45,027 nt of DNA from Pseudomonadota bacterium. Its GTDB lineage: Bacteria > Pseudomonadota > Gammaproteobacteria > Pseudomonadales > Moraxellaceae. Positions 8,403 to 16,287 of the stretch are shown one piece after another. The stretch spans positions 1-45,027 of the forward strand of contig CAUJHL010000007.1 in assembly GCA_963204705.1 (NCBI GenBank). Reading direction: 5' to 3'. The notes beneath the pieces were generated by a model, which searched no databases, was not told the origin of the DNA, and worked only from the letters and a program-made list of their open reading frames with translations. The first letter of the stretch is position 1. Every line of letters starts with the position of its first letter. The translations under genes were made by a program, and so were the position numbers.

Positions 8403-9235
8403 CTGGGCTGGTGATGCTTGTCATGTTGCTCTGTCTGGGTTTCCTTGCCTTCAGTCACCGCTTTGGTTGGTGGCGTAAAACGACGGATTGGCAGCATCCG
8501 CGGATTCTTATGTATCACATGGTGCGGGAGCACATTCCCTCAGCCAAATTCAACAAATTGCGGGTCACGCCTCGCGCTTTTGAACAACAACTACACTGGC
8601 TGAGCACGCAAGGCTTTCATTTTTTTACCATGCAAGAACTCAGGGCATTGTGGAAAGCAGGTCAACTGCCCGCCAAATCCGTGGCCATTACCTTTGATGA
8701 CGGCTATGAGGATAACCTCATTAATGCTCTGCCACTTTTGCAAAAATATCAGGCCAAGGCCACGATTTATGTGGTGGTGGATCGCCATGACAATGACTGG
8801 GCAACCTATAAGAAAGCGCACCATAACAACGGCGAATTAATGCGTGAGCCCAAACTATCAGACCTGCAAGTGCAGGCGCTGGTAGACAGTGGCTGTATCG
8901 AGATCGGTTCCCATACGATGACGCATGTGAATCTGGGCAAACTGAACGATGAGAAGCTGAGGCTTAAGGAATTGACCGAATCCCGCACTCAGTTACAACA
9001 GTTGACCGGACAACCGGTTGAGAGTTTCGCCTATCCCTTTGGCATCTATGGACAGGCGGACGTGGAAGCAGCGCGCGCAGCAGGCTATCAGGATGCTGTC
9101 ACAGTCGCCGAAGGCATTGATCCAGCGCATCCACTGCCTGATTTTCTTCAGCTCAAGCGCATTAAAATCAGCGGTAAAGACACTCTGCTGGCATTTCGCA
9201 TCCGGTTAAGAACCGGAAAACGGGGCTGGAAGTGA
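8399..9235 (+). CDS. Polysaccharide deacetylase (NodB-homology, carbohydrate esterase 4)
   Basis: 278 residues: an N-terminal membrane anchor (about 2-19), then a NodB domain. Metal and catalytic motifs are visible: TFDDGY (98-103) with the Asp-Asp pair, and SHTMTH (171-176) giving the two zinc-ligand His. The family removes N- or O-acetyl groups from surface or cell-wall glycans, and the anchor places the enzyme in the periplasm facing the membrane. Start is TTG at 8399 overlapping the lipoprotein stop, with a purine-rich AGGGGG before it; GTG 8411 and ATG 8414 are alternatives. The stop overlaps the GTG of the next gene. The substrate is probably the product of this locus (inference). Confidence 0.88.
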   Translation: MTGLVMLVMLLCLGFLAFSHRFGWWRKTTDWQHPRILMYHMVREHIPSAKFNKLRVTPRAFEQQLHWLSTQGFHFFTMQELRALWKAGQLPAKSVAITFDDGYEDNLINALPLLQKYQAKATIYVVVDRHDNDWATYKKAHHNNGELMREPKLSDLQVQALVDSGCIEIGSHTMTHVNLGKLNDEKLRLKELTESRTQLQQLTGQPVESFAYPFGIYGQADVEAARAAGYQDAVTVAEGIDPAHPLPDFLQLKRIKISGKDTLLAFRIRLRTGKRGWK

Positions 9236-10296
9236 TCTATACTCATACGTCTTTCCCTGAACTTTCCGTGACTTTGGTCATGGCAGGTGTCGAAGATGGC
9301 GGAATGGAAAAGCATGTGCTGGAGCTGGCTGCAGGGCTGGCAGAGGCTGGGTTGGCGATCACCCTTATCGCTCATCCACGCTATCAGGCCATGCTGTCAA
9401 CGCGTAGAGTCACCTTTATGCCGGTTGATCTGGGCAAAAGCCGCCGTAACCCGATGGTGTTATTAGCGCTTAGGAAAGCACTCTATCAAAGTCGGCCTGG
9501 CCTGATTCATGTCCATGGCAACAAAGCCGCTGCCATGGTAGGAAGTCTAAAATCATGGCTTCCGCCAGTGCCTTTACTCGCCACCTTTCATAGCAGTCGC
9601 GGCAAGGCCAGTCCATTTAAGCGGTTTGACCACATCATCGCGGTCAGTGAGCGCTCGGCCTCGGTCATTCGGTCTCAGCTTCCCTCCATTCCCCTGTCCA
9701 TCATTCACAACGGCATCCAGCCACCCGTGAACATTGGGCATCCGGAACGTAAAGCCGATCGTTTGCTCGCCATCGGCAGACTGGTCCCCATCAAGAATTA
9801 TTCCGCGCTGATTGAGGCTATTCGTGGCTTGCCAGTGACATTGTGGGTAGCTGGTGATGGGCCGGAAAAAGACAGCCTCCAGCAACAAATCGCGCAATCC
9901 GGACAACAGGGCCAGGTTACATTGCTAGGCCACCGTGAGGATGTCACTGAACTCTTGCAGCACACGGGCTGGCATATAATCAGCTCGGTAGATGAAGGCG
10001 GCCCCTATACCCTTGCCGAGGCACTGTTATTGGAATGCCCCGTACTGGCCACCCCCGTTGGCATGGTCGCCGATTATCTGGATCCCCGCTGGATCAGTAG
10101 TGACAGCACCGTTGCATCACTGCGTTCATTCATTCAGACCTCAATTACCGTGTCACTGGAAGAACGGCAGATCGCATTTGCCCCTGCCTTTGCTCGGGCA
10201 CAACAGGAACTGACGTTTGACGCGATGTGCGGGCAGGTCCTTGCGCTGTATCAGCAGGTCTGTGGCAACTCACCAGCAACGGAGCACATGGCATGA
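9232..10296 (+). CDS. Glycosyltransferase family 4 (GT-B, retaining)
   Basis: 354 residues. It shows the GT4 pattern: an N-terminal glycine motif (GVEDGGMEKHVLELAAGL, about 19-36), a donor-domain entry (LLAIGRLVPIKNYSALIEAI, 178-197) and the E-x7-E signature EGGPYTLAEAL with Glu255 and Glu263. It transfers a sugar from a nucleotide donor to a lipid-linked or core glycan at the cytoplasmic face. Start GTG at 9232 overlaps the deacetylase stop (GTGA), and its own stop overlaps the next ATG (ATGA), so translation is tightly coupled. Donor and acceptor cannot be read. Confidence 0.9.
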   Translation: MIYTHTSFPELSVTLVMAGVEDGGMEKHVLELAAGLAEAGLAITLIAHPRYQAMLSTRRVTFMPVDLGKSRRNPMVLLALRKALYQSRPGLIHVHGNKAAAMVGSLKSWLPPVPLLATFHSSRGKASPFKRFDHIIAVSERSASVIRSQLPSIPLSIIHNGIQPPVNIGHPERKADRLLAIGRLVPIKNYSALIEAIRGLPVTLWVAGDGPEKDSLQQQIAQSGQQGQVTLLGHREDVTELLQHTGWHIISSVDEGGPYTLAEALLLECPVLATPVGMVADYLDPRWISSDSTVASLRSFIQTSITVSLEERQIAFAPAFARAQQELTFDAMCGQVLALYQQVCGNSPATEHMA

Positions 10297-11321
10297 CGAC
10301 CAAGCGGGTCATCTGGGTGCTGAGTGACGGAAAACCTGGCCATTACAATCAATCCAAAGGCGTGGTAGAAGCATTGGAACTACTTGGCCCCAATGAATTG
10401 CACTGGATTGATATACGCCTGCGTTCAGGACTTTGGCGCCCGCTGTTTAAGTTTTGGCAGAACACCCACAATGGCCAACTACCAGCACATTGGCTCCGCT
10501 GGGCCTACCAGGGACTATCATCGCTACCGAGTTCGGTGCCCGATGTGATCGTTACGACGGGAGGCAAACAGCTGTATGCCCTGATAGCACTGGCCAGAAT
10601 CTATTCAGCTAAAACGATTTTTGTCGGTACCTTGCATGGACTCCACCCAGAATTATTGGATGCCATACTGGTTCTGGAAACGCACCCAGAGCCGCAATAC
10701 CTGACCCTTCCACTTGCCCCCATGCCTGGAAATGAAGCTCTTTTTCAGCAAGCCTCAGCTGACTGGCAGCGAACCCACCCGCTTGAATCGGGCACCCTCT
10801 GGGCCATGCTCATCGGCGGGGATGGAGCAGGAGCTCGATACCAACCCCAAGACTGGCTACAACTTGCCCAATGGATGAATGCAACTGCAGCACAACAGGG
10901 TATACGCTGGCTGGTAACTACCTCAAGACGTACAGGGATCGAAGCGGAGTCCCTGCTTAAATCCCACCTGGACATGTCCACCCTTGCGGATGCTGTGTGG
11001 TGGGGTGAAAATCCTGCTAAGATAATGGCCGCCTATCTCGGGCGTGCTGCGCTTGTTTGCAGTACGATTGATTCCTTATCCATGATTACTGAAGCCATCA
11101 GCGCGGGGCGCCCGGTGATTGCACTAACTCCTGCAGAGTTTAAACCGGACCAGCGGTATGAGGAGGCTATTAACCGGATGGAAAGCAGGGGCTGGCTCAG
11201 AATGTTATCCGTGTTTTCTCCTCTAACTCCCCCGTTACCCGCTGTGTCCCTGCCAGCCGGTAATAGACAGCAACTGGCCAAAATGCTGAATACCCGGCTT
11301 GTTGCGCAGAGCAGTCGCTAA
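10293..11321 (+). CDS. ELM1-like GT-B fold protein (PF06258 / DUF1022 family)
   Basis: 342 residues beginning MTTKRVIWVLSDGKPGHYNQ, the characteristic start of bacterial relatives of the plant mitochondrial-fission protein ELM1. The C-terminal half contains ALVCSTIDSLSMITEAISAGRPVIAL, resembling the nucleotide-binding part of GT-B transferases. The start at 10293 overlaps the GT4 stop; the open frame extends 22 codons upstream but those overlap GT4. Bacterial members occur in LPS and glycan gene sets and are suspected glycosyltransferases, but no activity is established to my knowledge. The locus supports a role in surface glycan assembly. Confidence 0.82.
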   Translation: MTTKRVIWVLSDGKPGHYNQSKGVVEALELLGPNELHWIDIRLRSGLWRPLFKFWQNTHNGQLPAHWLRWAYQGLSSLPSSVPDVIVTTGGKQLYALIALARIYSAKTIFVGTLHGLHPELLDAILVLETHPEPQYLTLPLAPMPGNEALFQQASADWQRTHPLESGTLWAMLIGGDGAGARYQPQDWLQLAQWMNATAAQQGIRWLVTTSRRTGIEAESLLKSHLDMSTLADAVWWGENPAKIMAAYLGRAALVCSTIDSLSMITEAISAGRPVIALTPAEFKPDQRYEEAINRMESRGWLRMLSVFSPLTPPLPAVSLPAGNRQQLAKMLNTRLVAQSSR

Positions 11322-11438
11322 AGCAAGACAGCTATTCATTTTTGAGTAACAACACGCTGGATTGATTTGGCCTACAGGGTTAACATGCGGTTCATACCAC
11401 ATGAATGCTTTAGTGGTCTGTCTGGAGACCAATCTTCC

Positions 11439-12764
11439 ATGCCGTCTAGTCCCCGTGGCCCAGTCCTCTACTGGGGGTTTACGACCCATGATTTATCTGA
11501 GGCCGTTCAGGCAGTCTTGCGACCAGAGGATCTCTGGATAGGTAAAAATGTTCGTTGCCAGTATTCAGTGATCGACTTTCTGGAGTTTCGGCTAGAGCGA
11601 TTAACACTTCCAGTGCCATTGCAACACACCGATCTTTGTTTTGGGGCTGAATTGACACTGAGCATATATGCCACGATGCAACGCGAGCTGATGGGATGGC
11701 AAACCGGCCAAGTGGAAAAACAACAATTGCTGCGTTATTACACCCGGTGGTTTGCCACACTGCTTAAGCTTTACAAAATCGAGGAGGTTTGGTTTGCCTA
11801 CATACCCCACGAAGGAGCTTCGCTGATTCTTTATGCGGTGGCACAGGCCCTGGGTATTCGCACACCTATGTTCTACCAGTCACTGATGAGTAATCGGACG
11901 TTTCTGATTGAGCAGATTGAAGACATGGGCAAACTGCCTCAGCACGCCGGTCCGTGGCCTCCTTTTGCCGATACCCTAACGTTTGGCAAGCCGGAGCAAG
12001 ATTTGTTTTATATGCGCACCCTGCCCCCTGTAGTGAGTCAGCTGCGTTTTGGCTGGCGGAGTTTCTGGCCGAGACTCAAGGCTAAATTACGGGGAAAAAT
12101 TGCGCATATCGGAGTGATTGCGATAGCCGCTCGTCTAGCTCAGCGCCGTCAATGGCTGGCCATGCAAGCCAGAATGCAATGGGACTCCACGGAGTCATTT
12201 GCCAATAAAGCTTTTGTGTATGTACCGCTCCATTTGCAACCCGAACTCACCACGGATCCTCTGGGTGGCAAATATGGCGATCAGGCCCTGTTTATTGAAA
12301 TGCTTCGCCGCAAATTGCCTGAAGACATAGCTATTGTTATCAAGGAAAACCCCAAACAGGAATTTGAATCACGCAGTCAATTCTTTTGGCAACGACTGCG
12401 GCGCCTGCCCGAAACTTATGTGGTCGACCCGGGGGTGAATACCTATTTCCTGCTCCACCAATCTGCTGCTGTTGCCACGATCACTGGGACTGCTGGATGG
12501 GAGGGAGTTCTTGCTGGAAAACCAGTGGTTGTCGGTGGTGCGGCATGGTATCAAGACCTTCCGGGTGTGTGGCAACTGGATGAACTGCCTGAATGGCAGA
12601 ACCTGATGAAATTCAAGGCTGATTTTACACTTACCCGTAACGCGCTGGAATGTCTGGCCAGCAGTATGCCAGAGGTGATTGCAGACCCCGATTATCGCCT
12701 CATTTACCCCAGTTATGACTCAAGGGCAAACCAGTCCCGACTACAGGAAATTCTACAAACATGA
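11439..12764 (+). CDS. Capsule-synthesis-like glycosyltransferase, copy A
   Basis: 441 residues from ATG 11439, chosen because GGAG stands 11 bases before it and the protein start (PVLYWGF) then aligns with the start of the next gene. An in-frame ATG at 11385 and a TTG at 11367 are also possible. The C-terminal half has VYVPLHLQPELTTDPLGG, IVIKENPKQ and ITGTAGWEGVLAGKPVVV, resembling capsule polysaccharide synthesis proteins (PF05159, KpsC/KpsS-like). Those are beta-Kdo transferases using CMP-Kdo. It shares these blocks with the next gene (paralogue). Given the CMP-sugar genes downstream, a CMP-nonulosonate transferase is a reasonable guess. No signal peptide or membrane helix is visible, so cytoplasmic. 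Confidence 0.75.
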   Translation: MPSSPRGPVLYWGFTTHDLSEAVQAVLRPEDLWIGKNVRCQYSVIDFLEFRLERLTLPVPLQHTDLCFGAELTLSIYATMQRELMGWQTGQVEKQQLLRYYTRWFATLLKLYKIEEVWFAYIPHEGASLILYAVAQALGIRTPMFYQSLMSNRTFLIEQIEDMGKLPQHAGPWPPFADTLTFGKPEQDLFYMRTLPPVVSQLRFGWRSFWPRLKAKLRGKIAHIGVIAIAARLAQRRQWLAMQARMQWDSTESFANKAFVYVPLHLQPELTTDPLGGKYGDQALFIEMLRRKLPEDIAIVIKENPKQEFESRSQFFWQRLRRLPETYVVDPGVNTYFLLHQSAAVATITGTAGWEGVLAGKPVVVGGAAWYQDLPGVWQLDELPEWQNLMKFKADFTLTRNALECLASSMPEVIADPDYRLIYPSYDSRANQSRLQEILQT

Positions 12765-14140
12765 CCCGCCCTCGCCTGATCTGGGGGCTGGACCACCCAT
12801 TGACCCGTGTGGACTCGATCACAGACAAAGACCTATGGTTCGGTGATCGCCGTCTTTCACCCGTGCGTTTTGACACCATACGGTTATTTGCGGGTGACTT
12901 GAGTGAACTGGAACCTTGGCTAAAGCAAGGTTTGCTGGCACCGGAGCGACTTCAGGAACGATTTTATGAAAATCTGGACAAGTATTTAACCGTTTTCGAT
13001 CGTACTATTTTCGCCAGGGACCGAGATTTATCCACCTGTCGGGACTGGTTTTTTCTCCTATTCCACGCTCTAAATACTTTATTGCAACAAGAACGCCCAA
13101 ACTATGCGTTCTTTATTGCCCCCCCTCATTACGCGATTGATGTATTGCTTAGCGATTTATGTGAATGGCTGCACATTCCCCTTTTTTGGGGATTTCAAAG
13201 TTTGTTCCCAAATTGTTTTTGGATTTTGACTCCCTCCTTTGAAAAGATTCCAGCACCAACGCGTATAAGTGACATTGCTTTTCCAGAAGTAAATACGGAA
13301 AAGTTATTTTATATGCAAAACCTCAAGGTGCCCACTCGTTCTTACCTGTCTGTGATCGTTTTATGGCTTCGCATTCTGCTAGGCAAGCAAAAAAACAGTA
13401 CGGCATATACCGTTAAAAAAACCCTTTTGCAAATTCAATTTCAGCATAAGATGAAATCATTGAGTGAGCAATTGAAAACGCCAGAGCAGTTTCAGGATTA
13501 TCTACTTCTACAACCTTATGTGTATGTGCCTTTGCACCTTCAGCCAGAAATGACCACCAGTGCGTTGGGTGGAAATCGTTATCATGACCAGGGATGCGTC
13601 ATTGAAGATTTATTAGATAGGCTTCCTGACGGATGGCGCCTTCTCATCAAGGAAAATCCAAAGCAAGACTGGCAATTTCGCAGCGAGGCATTTTGGGCAC
13701 GGATTATGTCGGATTCTCGGGTGCATCTCGTGCCGAGAAATTTTTCTTCAAAACTGATTATTGAACACAGTGAAATGGTCGCTGTTATTTCTGGCACAGC
13801 TGGCTGGGAAGCGATTCGTATGGGAAAACCTGTTTTGGCATTTGGCTGGTGTTGGTATGGGGAGCTTCCGGGGGTATTTAAATATCACCCCACCGTAAAC
13901 CTTTCTACGCTCGCTAAACACAAGATTGTTCAGAACTCACTTCGCAAAGAATTTCAGTTAATGATGAATACCACCTGGGAAGGGATCATTGATGCTGACT
14001 ATAGCGTTCTAGTCTCAAATCACACTGACAAGGCGCAAACCCCTAACAAGATCGCTCATCTGATTGAGTGGCTGGACACACGTTATGCTGGAAATGATGC
14101 AGGATTAAGAACATCCTCTATTGAGGCTGCAATTCCGTAA
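12761..14140 (+). CDS. Capsule-synthesis-like glycosyltransferase, copy B
   Basis: 459 residues, overlapping copy A by ATGA. It repeats the same blocks: RLIWGLDHPL at the start, VYVPLHLQPEMTTSALGG, LLIKENPKQDWQFRSEAFW and ISGTAGWEAIRMGKPVL near the end. The two are a diverged tandem pair and not a recent copy, since the N-terminal 200 residues differ greatly. The gene is visibly richer in A+T than the genes upstream of it, marking where composition shifts. Function as for copy A: a GT-B transferase perhaps using CMP-activated acidic sugar, inferred from fold resemblance and the neighbouring genes. Confidence 0.75.
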   Translation: MTRPRLIWGLDHPLTRVDSITDKDLWFGDRRLSPVRFDTIRLFAGDLSELEPWLKQGLLAPERLQERFYENLDKYLTVFDRTIFARDRDLSTCRDWFFLLFHALNTLLQQERPNYAFFIAPPHYAIDVLLSDLCEWLHIPLFWGFQSLFPNCFWILTPSFEKIPAPTRISDIAFPEVNTEKLFYMQNLKVPTRSYLSVIVLWLRILLGKQKNSTAYTVKKTLLQIQFQHKMKSLSEQLKTPEQFQDYLLLQPYVYVPLHLQPEMTTSALGGNRYHDQGCVIEDLLDRLPDGWRLLIKENPKQDWQFRSEAFWARIMSDSRVHLVPRNFSSKLIIEHSEMVAVISGTAGWEAIRMGKPVLAFGWCWYGELPGVFKYHPTVNLSTLAKHKIVQNSLRKEFQLMMNTTWEGIIDADYSVLVSNHTDKAQTPNKIAHLIEWLDTRYAGNDAGLRTSSIEAAIP

Positions 14141-14247
14141 CGCTATATGAAGAACTTATTTTTTAGGATATGCATAATGCCCAGATTGACAAGTAATTTT
14201 CAATACCATGATCGTATTCTTGTGATATTAGGGCTTTGAGAAACCGT

Positions 14248-16275
14248 ATGAAAACAATTGCTATAGTTCAGGCAAGAATGGGTTCAACAAGACTCCCTAA
14301 TAAGGTGATGAAACGAATCAATGGATTGCCTGTTATTGAAATTCTTATTAGTCGTCTAAAACGATCATCCTGTCTCGATGGTATTGTGATTGCAACCTCC
14401 ATTAATCCCAATAATCTTCCCCTTATTGAACATGCCCAATCCCTGAACATACCCATTGAGCAAGGAAGTGAGGACGATGTATTTGATCGTTTTTTGCAAA
14501 CGGCCCGCAAACATCAGGCAGATATAGTGGTTCGGGTAACTGCAGATTGCCCACTCATTGATGCGAGATTAATTGATACTGCAATCGAACGCTTTCATGC
14601 ACTTGGTGTTGATTATCTCAGTAATGGGGCACCCCCTACGTACCCTGATGGATTGGATGTGGAGGTTATGAGCCGCGCTGCCCTTGAAAAGGCGGCCAGT
14701 GCGAATTTAACCACATTCGACAGAGAACATGTGACTCCGTATTTGCGCAAGTCTGGCAATTTTAAAATAGGTGTACTAAGCAACCCGATAGATTATTCCA
14801 GCCACCGCTGGACCGTTGATGAGCAAGTCGATTTTGAAGTAGTAACCAACGTGTTTAAACACTTTTCTCCCAATATTCATTTTGGCTGGGAGGAGATTTT
14901 AGAGCTTTCTCGAATTAAGCCAGAATTATTTACAGCAAATCAAAACCTGATCCGGAATGAAGGAGCCACCATGGGCACTGGCCAGAAACTTTGGAAACGC
15001 GCCAAGCAAATTATTCCCGGTGGCAACATGCTCCTGTCCAAACGGTCGGAAATGTTTTTGCCGGAACAGTGGCCGTCGTATTTTAGTAAATCCAAAGGCT
15101 GTACCGTCTGGGACTTGGATGGAAAGGCCTATACCGATATGTCGATTATGGGCATTGGTACTAATACGCTCGGGTACGGTCATCCCGAAGTCGATGCTGC
15201 CGTCATGCAGACCATTCAAAACGGGAATATGTCCACGCTAAACTGTCCTGAAGAAGTGTATCTGGCGGAAAAGTTATTGGCCCTGCATCCCTGGGCAGAC
15301 ATGGCACGGTTTGCCCGTTCGGGGGGCGAAGCCAATGCGATTGCCATTCGTATAGCCAGAGCAGCCACTGGTAAAGACAAAATTGCGGTATGTGGCTACC
15401 ACGGCTGGCATGACTGGTATTTGTCAGCCAATTTGGGGGATGAGCAAAATCTCGCGGGTCACTTATTGCCAGGTTTAAACCCTGCTGGGGTTCCCCAGAA
15501 TTTGCGTGGAACTGTGTTTCCCTTTAACTATAATCGCTACGACGAATTGGAAAAGCTGGTCACCGATCATGAGATTGGCGTTATTAAAATGGAAGTTATC
15601 CGTAATACCGGACCCGAAGATAACTTCTTGCATAAGGTTAGGGAGCTTGCGACGCGTAAAGGGATTGTTCTGATATTTGATGAGTGTACGTCTGGTTTCC
15701 GCGAAACATTTGGTGGCATTCATTTAAAATATGGTGTTGAACCGGATATGGCCATGTTTGGCAAGGCATTAGGCAATGGCTATGCTATTACTGCCACGAT
15801 AGGCCGCCGTGAAATTATGGAAGCTGCACAGTCTACATTTATCAGTAGCACTTTTTGGACAGAGCGGGTTGGCCCAACAGCTGCTGTTAAGACATTGGAA
15901 GTCATGGAAAAAGTAAAATCGTGGGAATCGATTACCAGTACAGGCTTACAAATTAAAAAGGGCTGGCAGCAACTTGCTGACAAACATGATTTGCCAATTG
16001 ATCATTGGGGTATACCAGCACTGACTGGTTTCAGCTTTTTAAGCGACCGTGCGCTCGAATATAAGACATTGATCACTCAGGAAATGCTTGAAAAGGGCTA
16101 TTTGGCTGGTAATAGCGTTTATGTTTGTACTGAGCACACTCCTGAAATAGTAGAAGCTTACTTTCACAATCTTGACCCTATTTTCGCGTTAATTAAAGAG
16201 TGCGAAGAAGGACGGGATGTATCAAGCTTATTAAAAGGCCCGGTGTGTCATGCGGGTTTTAAACGTCTTAACTGA
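14248..16275 (+). CDS. Fused SpsF-like cytidylyltransferase and class III aminotransferase
   Basis: 675 residues in two parts. Residues 1 to about 235 are a nucleotidyltransferase of the SpsF type (IAIVQARMGSTRLPNKVMK; VVRVTADCPLIDARLID), predicted to make a CMP-sugar. Residues about 242-675 are a fold-type I class III PLP aminotransferase similar to glutamate-1-semialdehyde aminomutase: IPGGNMLLSKR, ARSGGEANAIAIRIARA, IFDECTSGFRE and MFGKALGNGYA with the PLP Lys506. HemL normally has EVMTGFR where this has ECTSGFR, so it is not the housekeeping enzyme. ATG 14248 is preferred over TTG 14236. A strong Shine-Dalgarno and an in-frame ATG (14971) sit at the junction, so the second half may also be made alone. 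Base use is A+T-rich. Confidence 0.85.
   Translation: MKTIAIVQARMGSTRLPNKVMKRINGLPVIEILISRLKRSSCLDGIVIATSINPNNLPLIEHAQSLNIPIEQGSEDDVFDRFLQTARKHQADIVVRVTADCPLIDARLIDTAIERFHALGVDYLSNGAPPTYPDGLDVEVMSRAALEKAASANLTTFDREHVTPYLRKSGNFKIGVLSNPIDYSSHRWTVDEQVDFEVVTNVFKHFSPNIHFGWEEILELSRIKPELFTANQNLIRNEGATMGTGQKLWKRAKQIIPGGNMLLSKRSEMFLPEQWPSYFSKSKGCTVWDLDGKAYTDMSIMGIGTNTLGYGHPEVDAAVMQTIQNGNMSTLNCPEEVYLAEKLLALHPWADMARFARSGGEANAIAIRIARAATGKDKIAVCGYHGWHDWYLSANLGDEQNLAGHLLPGLNPAGVPQNLRGTVFPFNYNRYDELEKLVTDHEIGVIKMEVIRNTGPEDNFLHKVRELATRKGIVLIFDECTSGFRETFGGIHLKYGVEPDMAMFGKALGNGYAITATIGRREIMEAAQSTFISSTFWTERVGPTAAVKTLEVMEKVKSWESITSTGLQIKKGWQQLADKHDLPIDHWGIPALTGFSFLSDRALEYKTLITQEMLEKGYLAGNSVYVCTEHTPEIVEAYFHNLDPIFALIKECEEGRDVSSLLKGPVCHAGFKRLN
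14960..14973 (+). promoter_or_regulatory. Internal ribosome binding site and in-frame ATG at the domain junction
   Basis: AAGGAG (14960-14965), five bases, then ATG (14971-14973), in frame with the fusion and exactly at the start of the aminotransferase domain (MGTGQKLWKRAKQ). It is one of the best Shine-Dalgarno matches in the locus. Internal initiation is inference. Confidence 0.55.
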
Positions 16276-16287
16276 GCACACTAAATA

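Noticed and set aside
11439-14140. True KpsC/KpsS capsule anchor synthesis genes
   Set aside because: Only part of the motif set is shared; length and partner genes (kpsM, kpsT, kpsE, kpsD) do not fit a group 2 capsule locus.
14971-16275. Housekeeping glutamate-1-semialdehyde aminomutase (hemL)
   Set aside because: The HemL signature around the PLP pocket differs (ECTSGFR instead of EVMTGFR), and the domain is fused to a cytidylyltransferase in a glycan locus.
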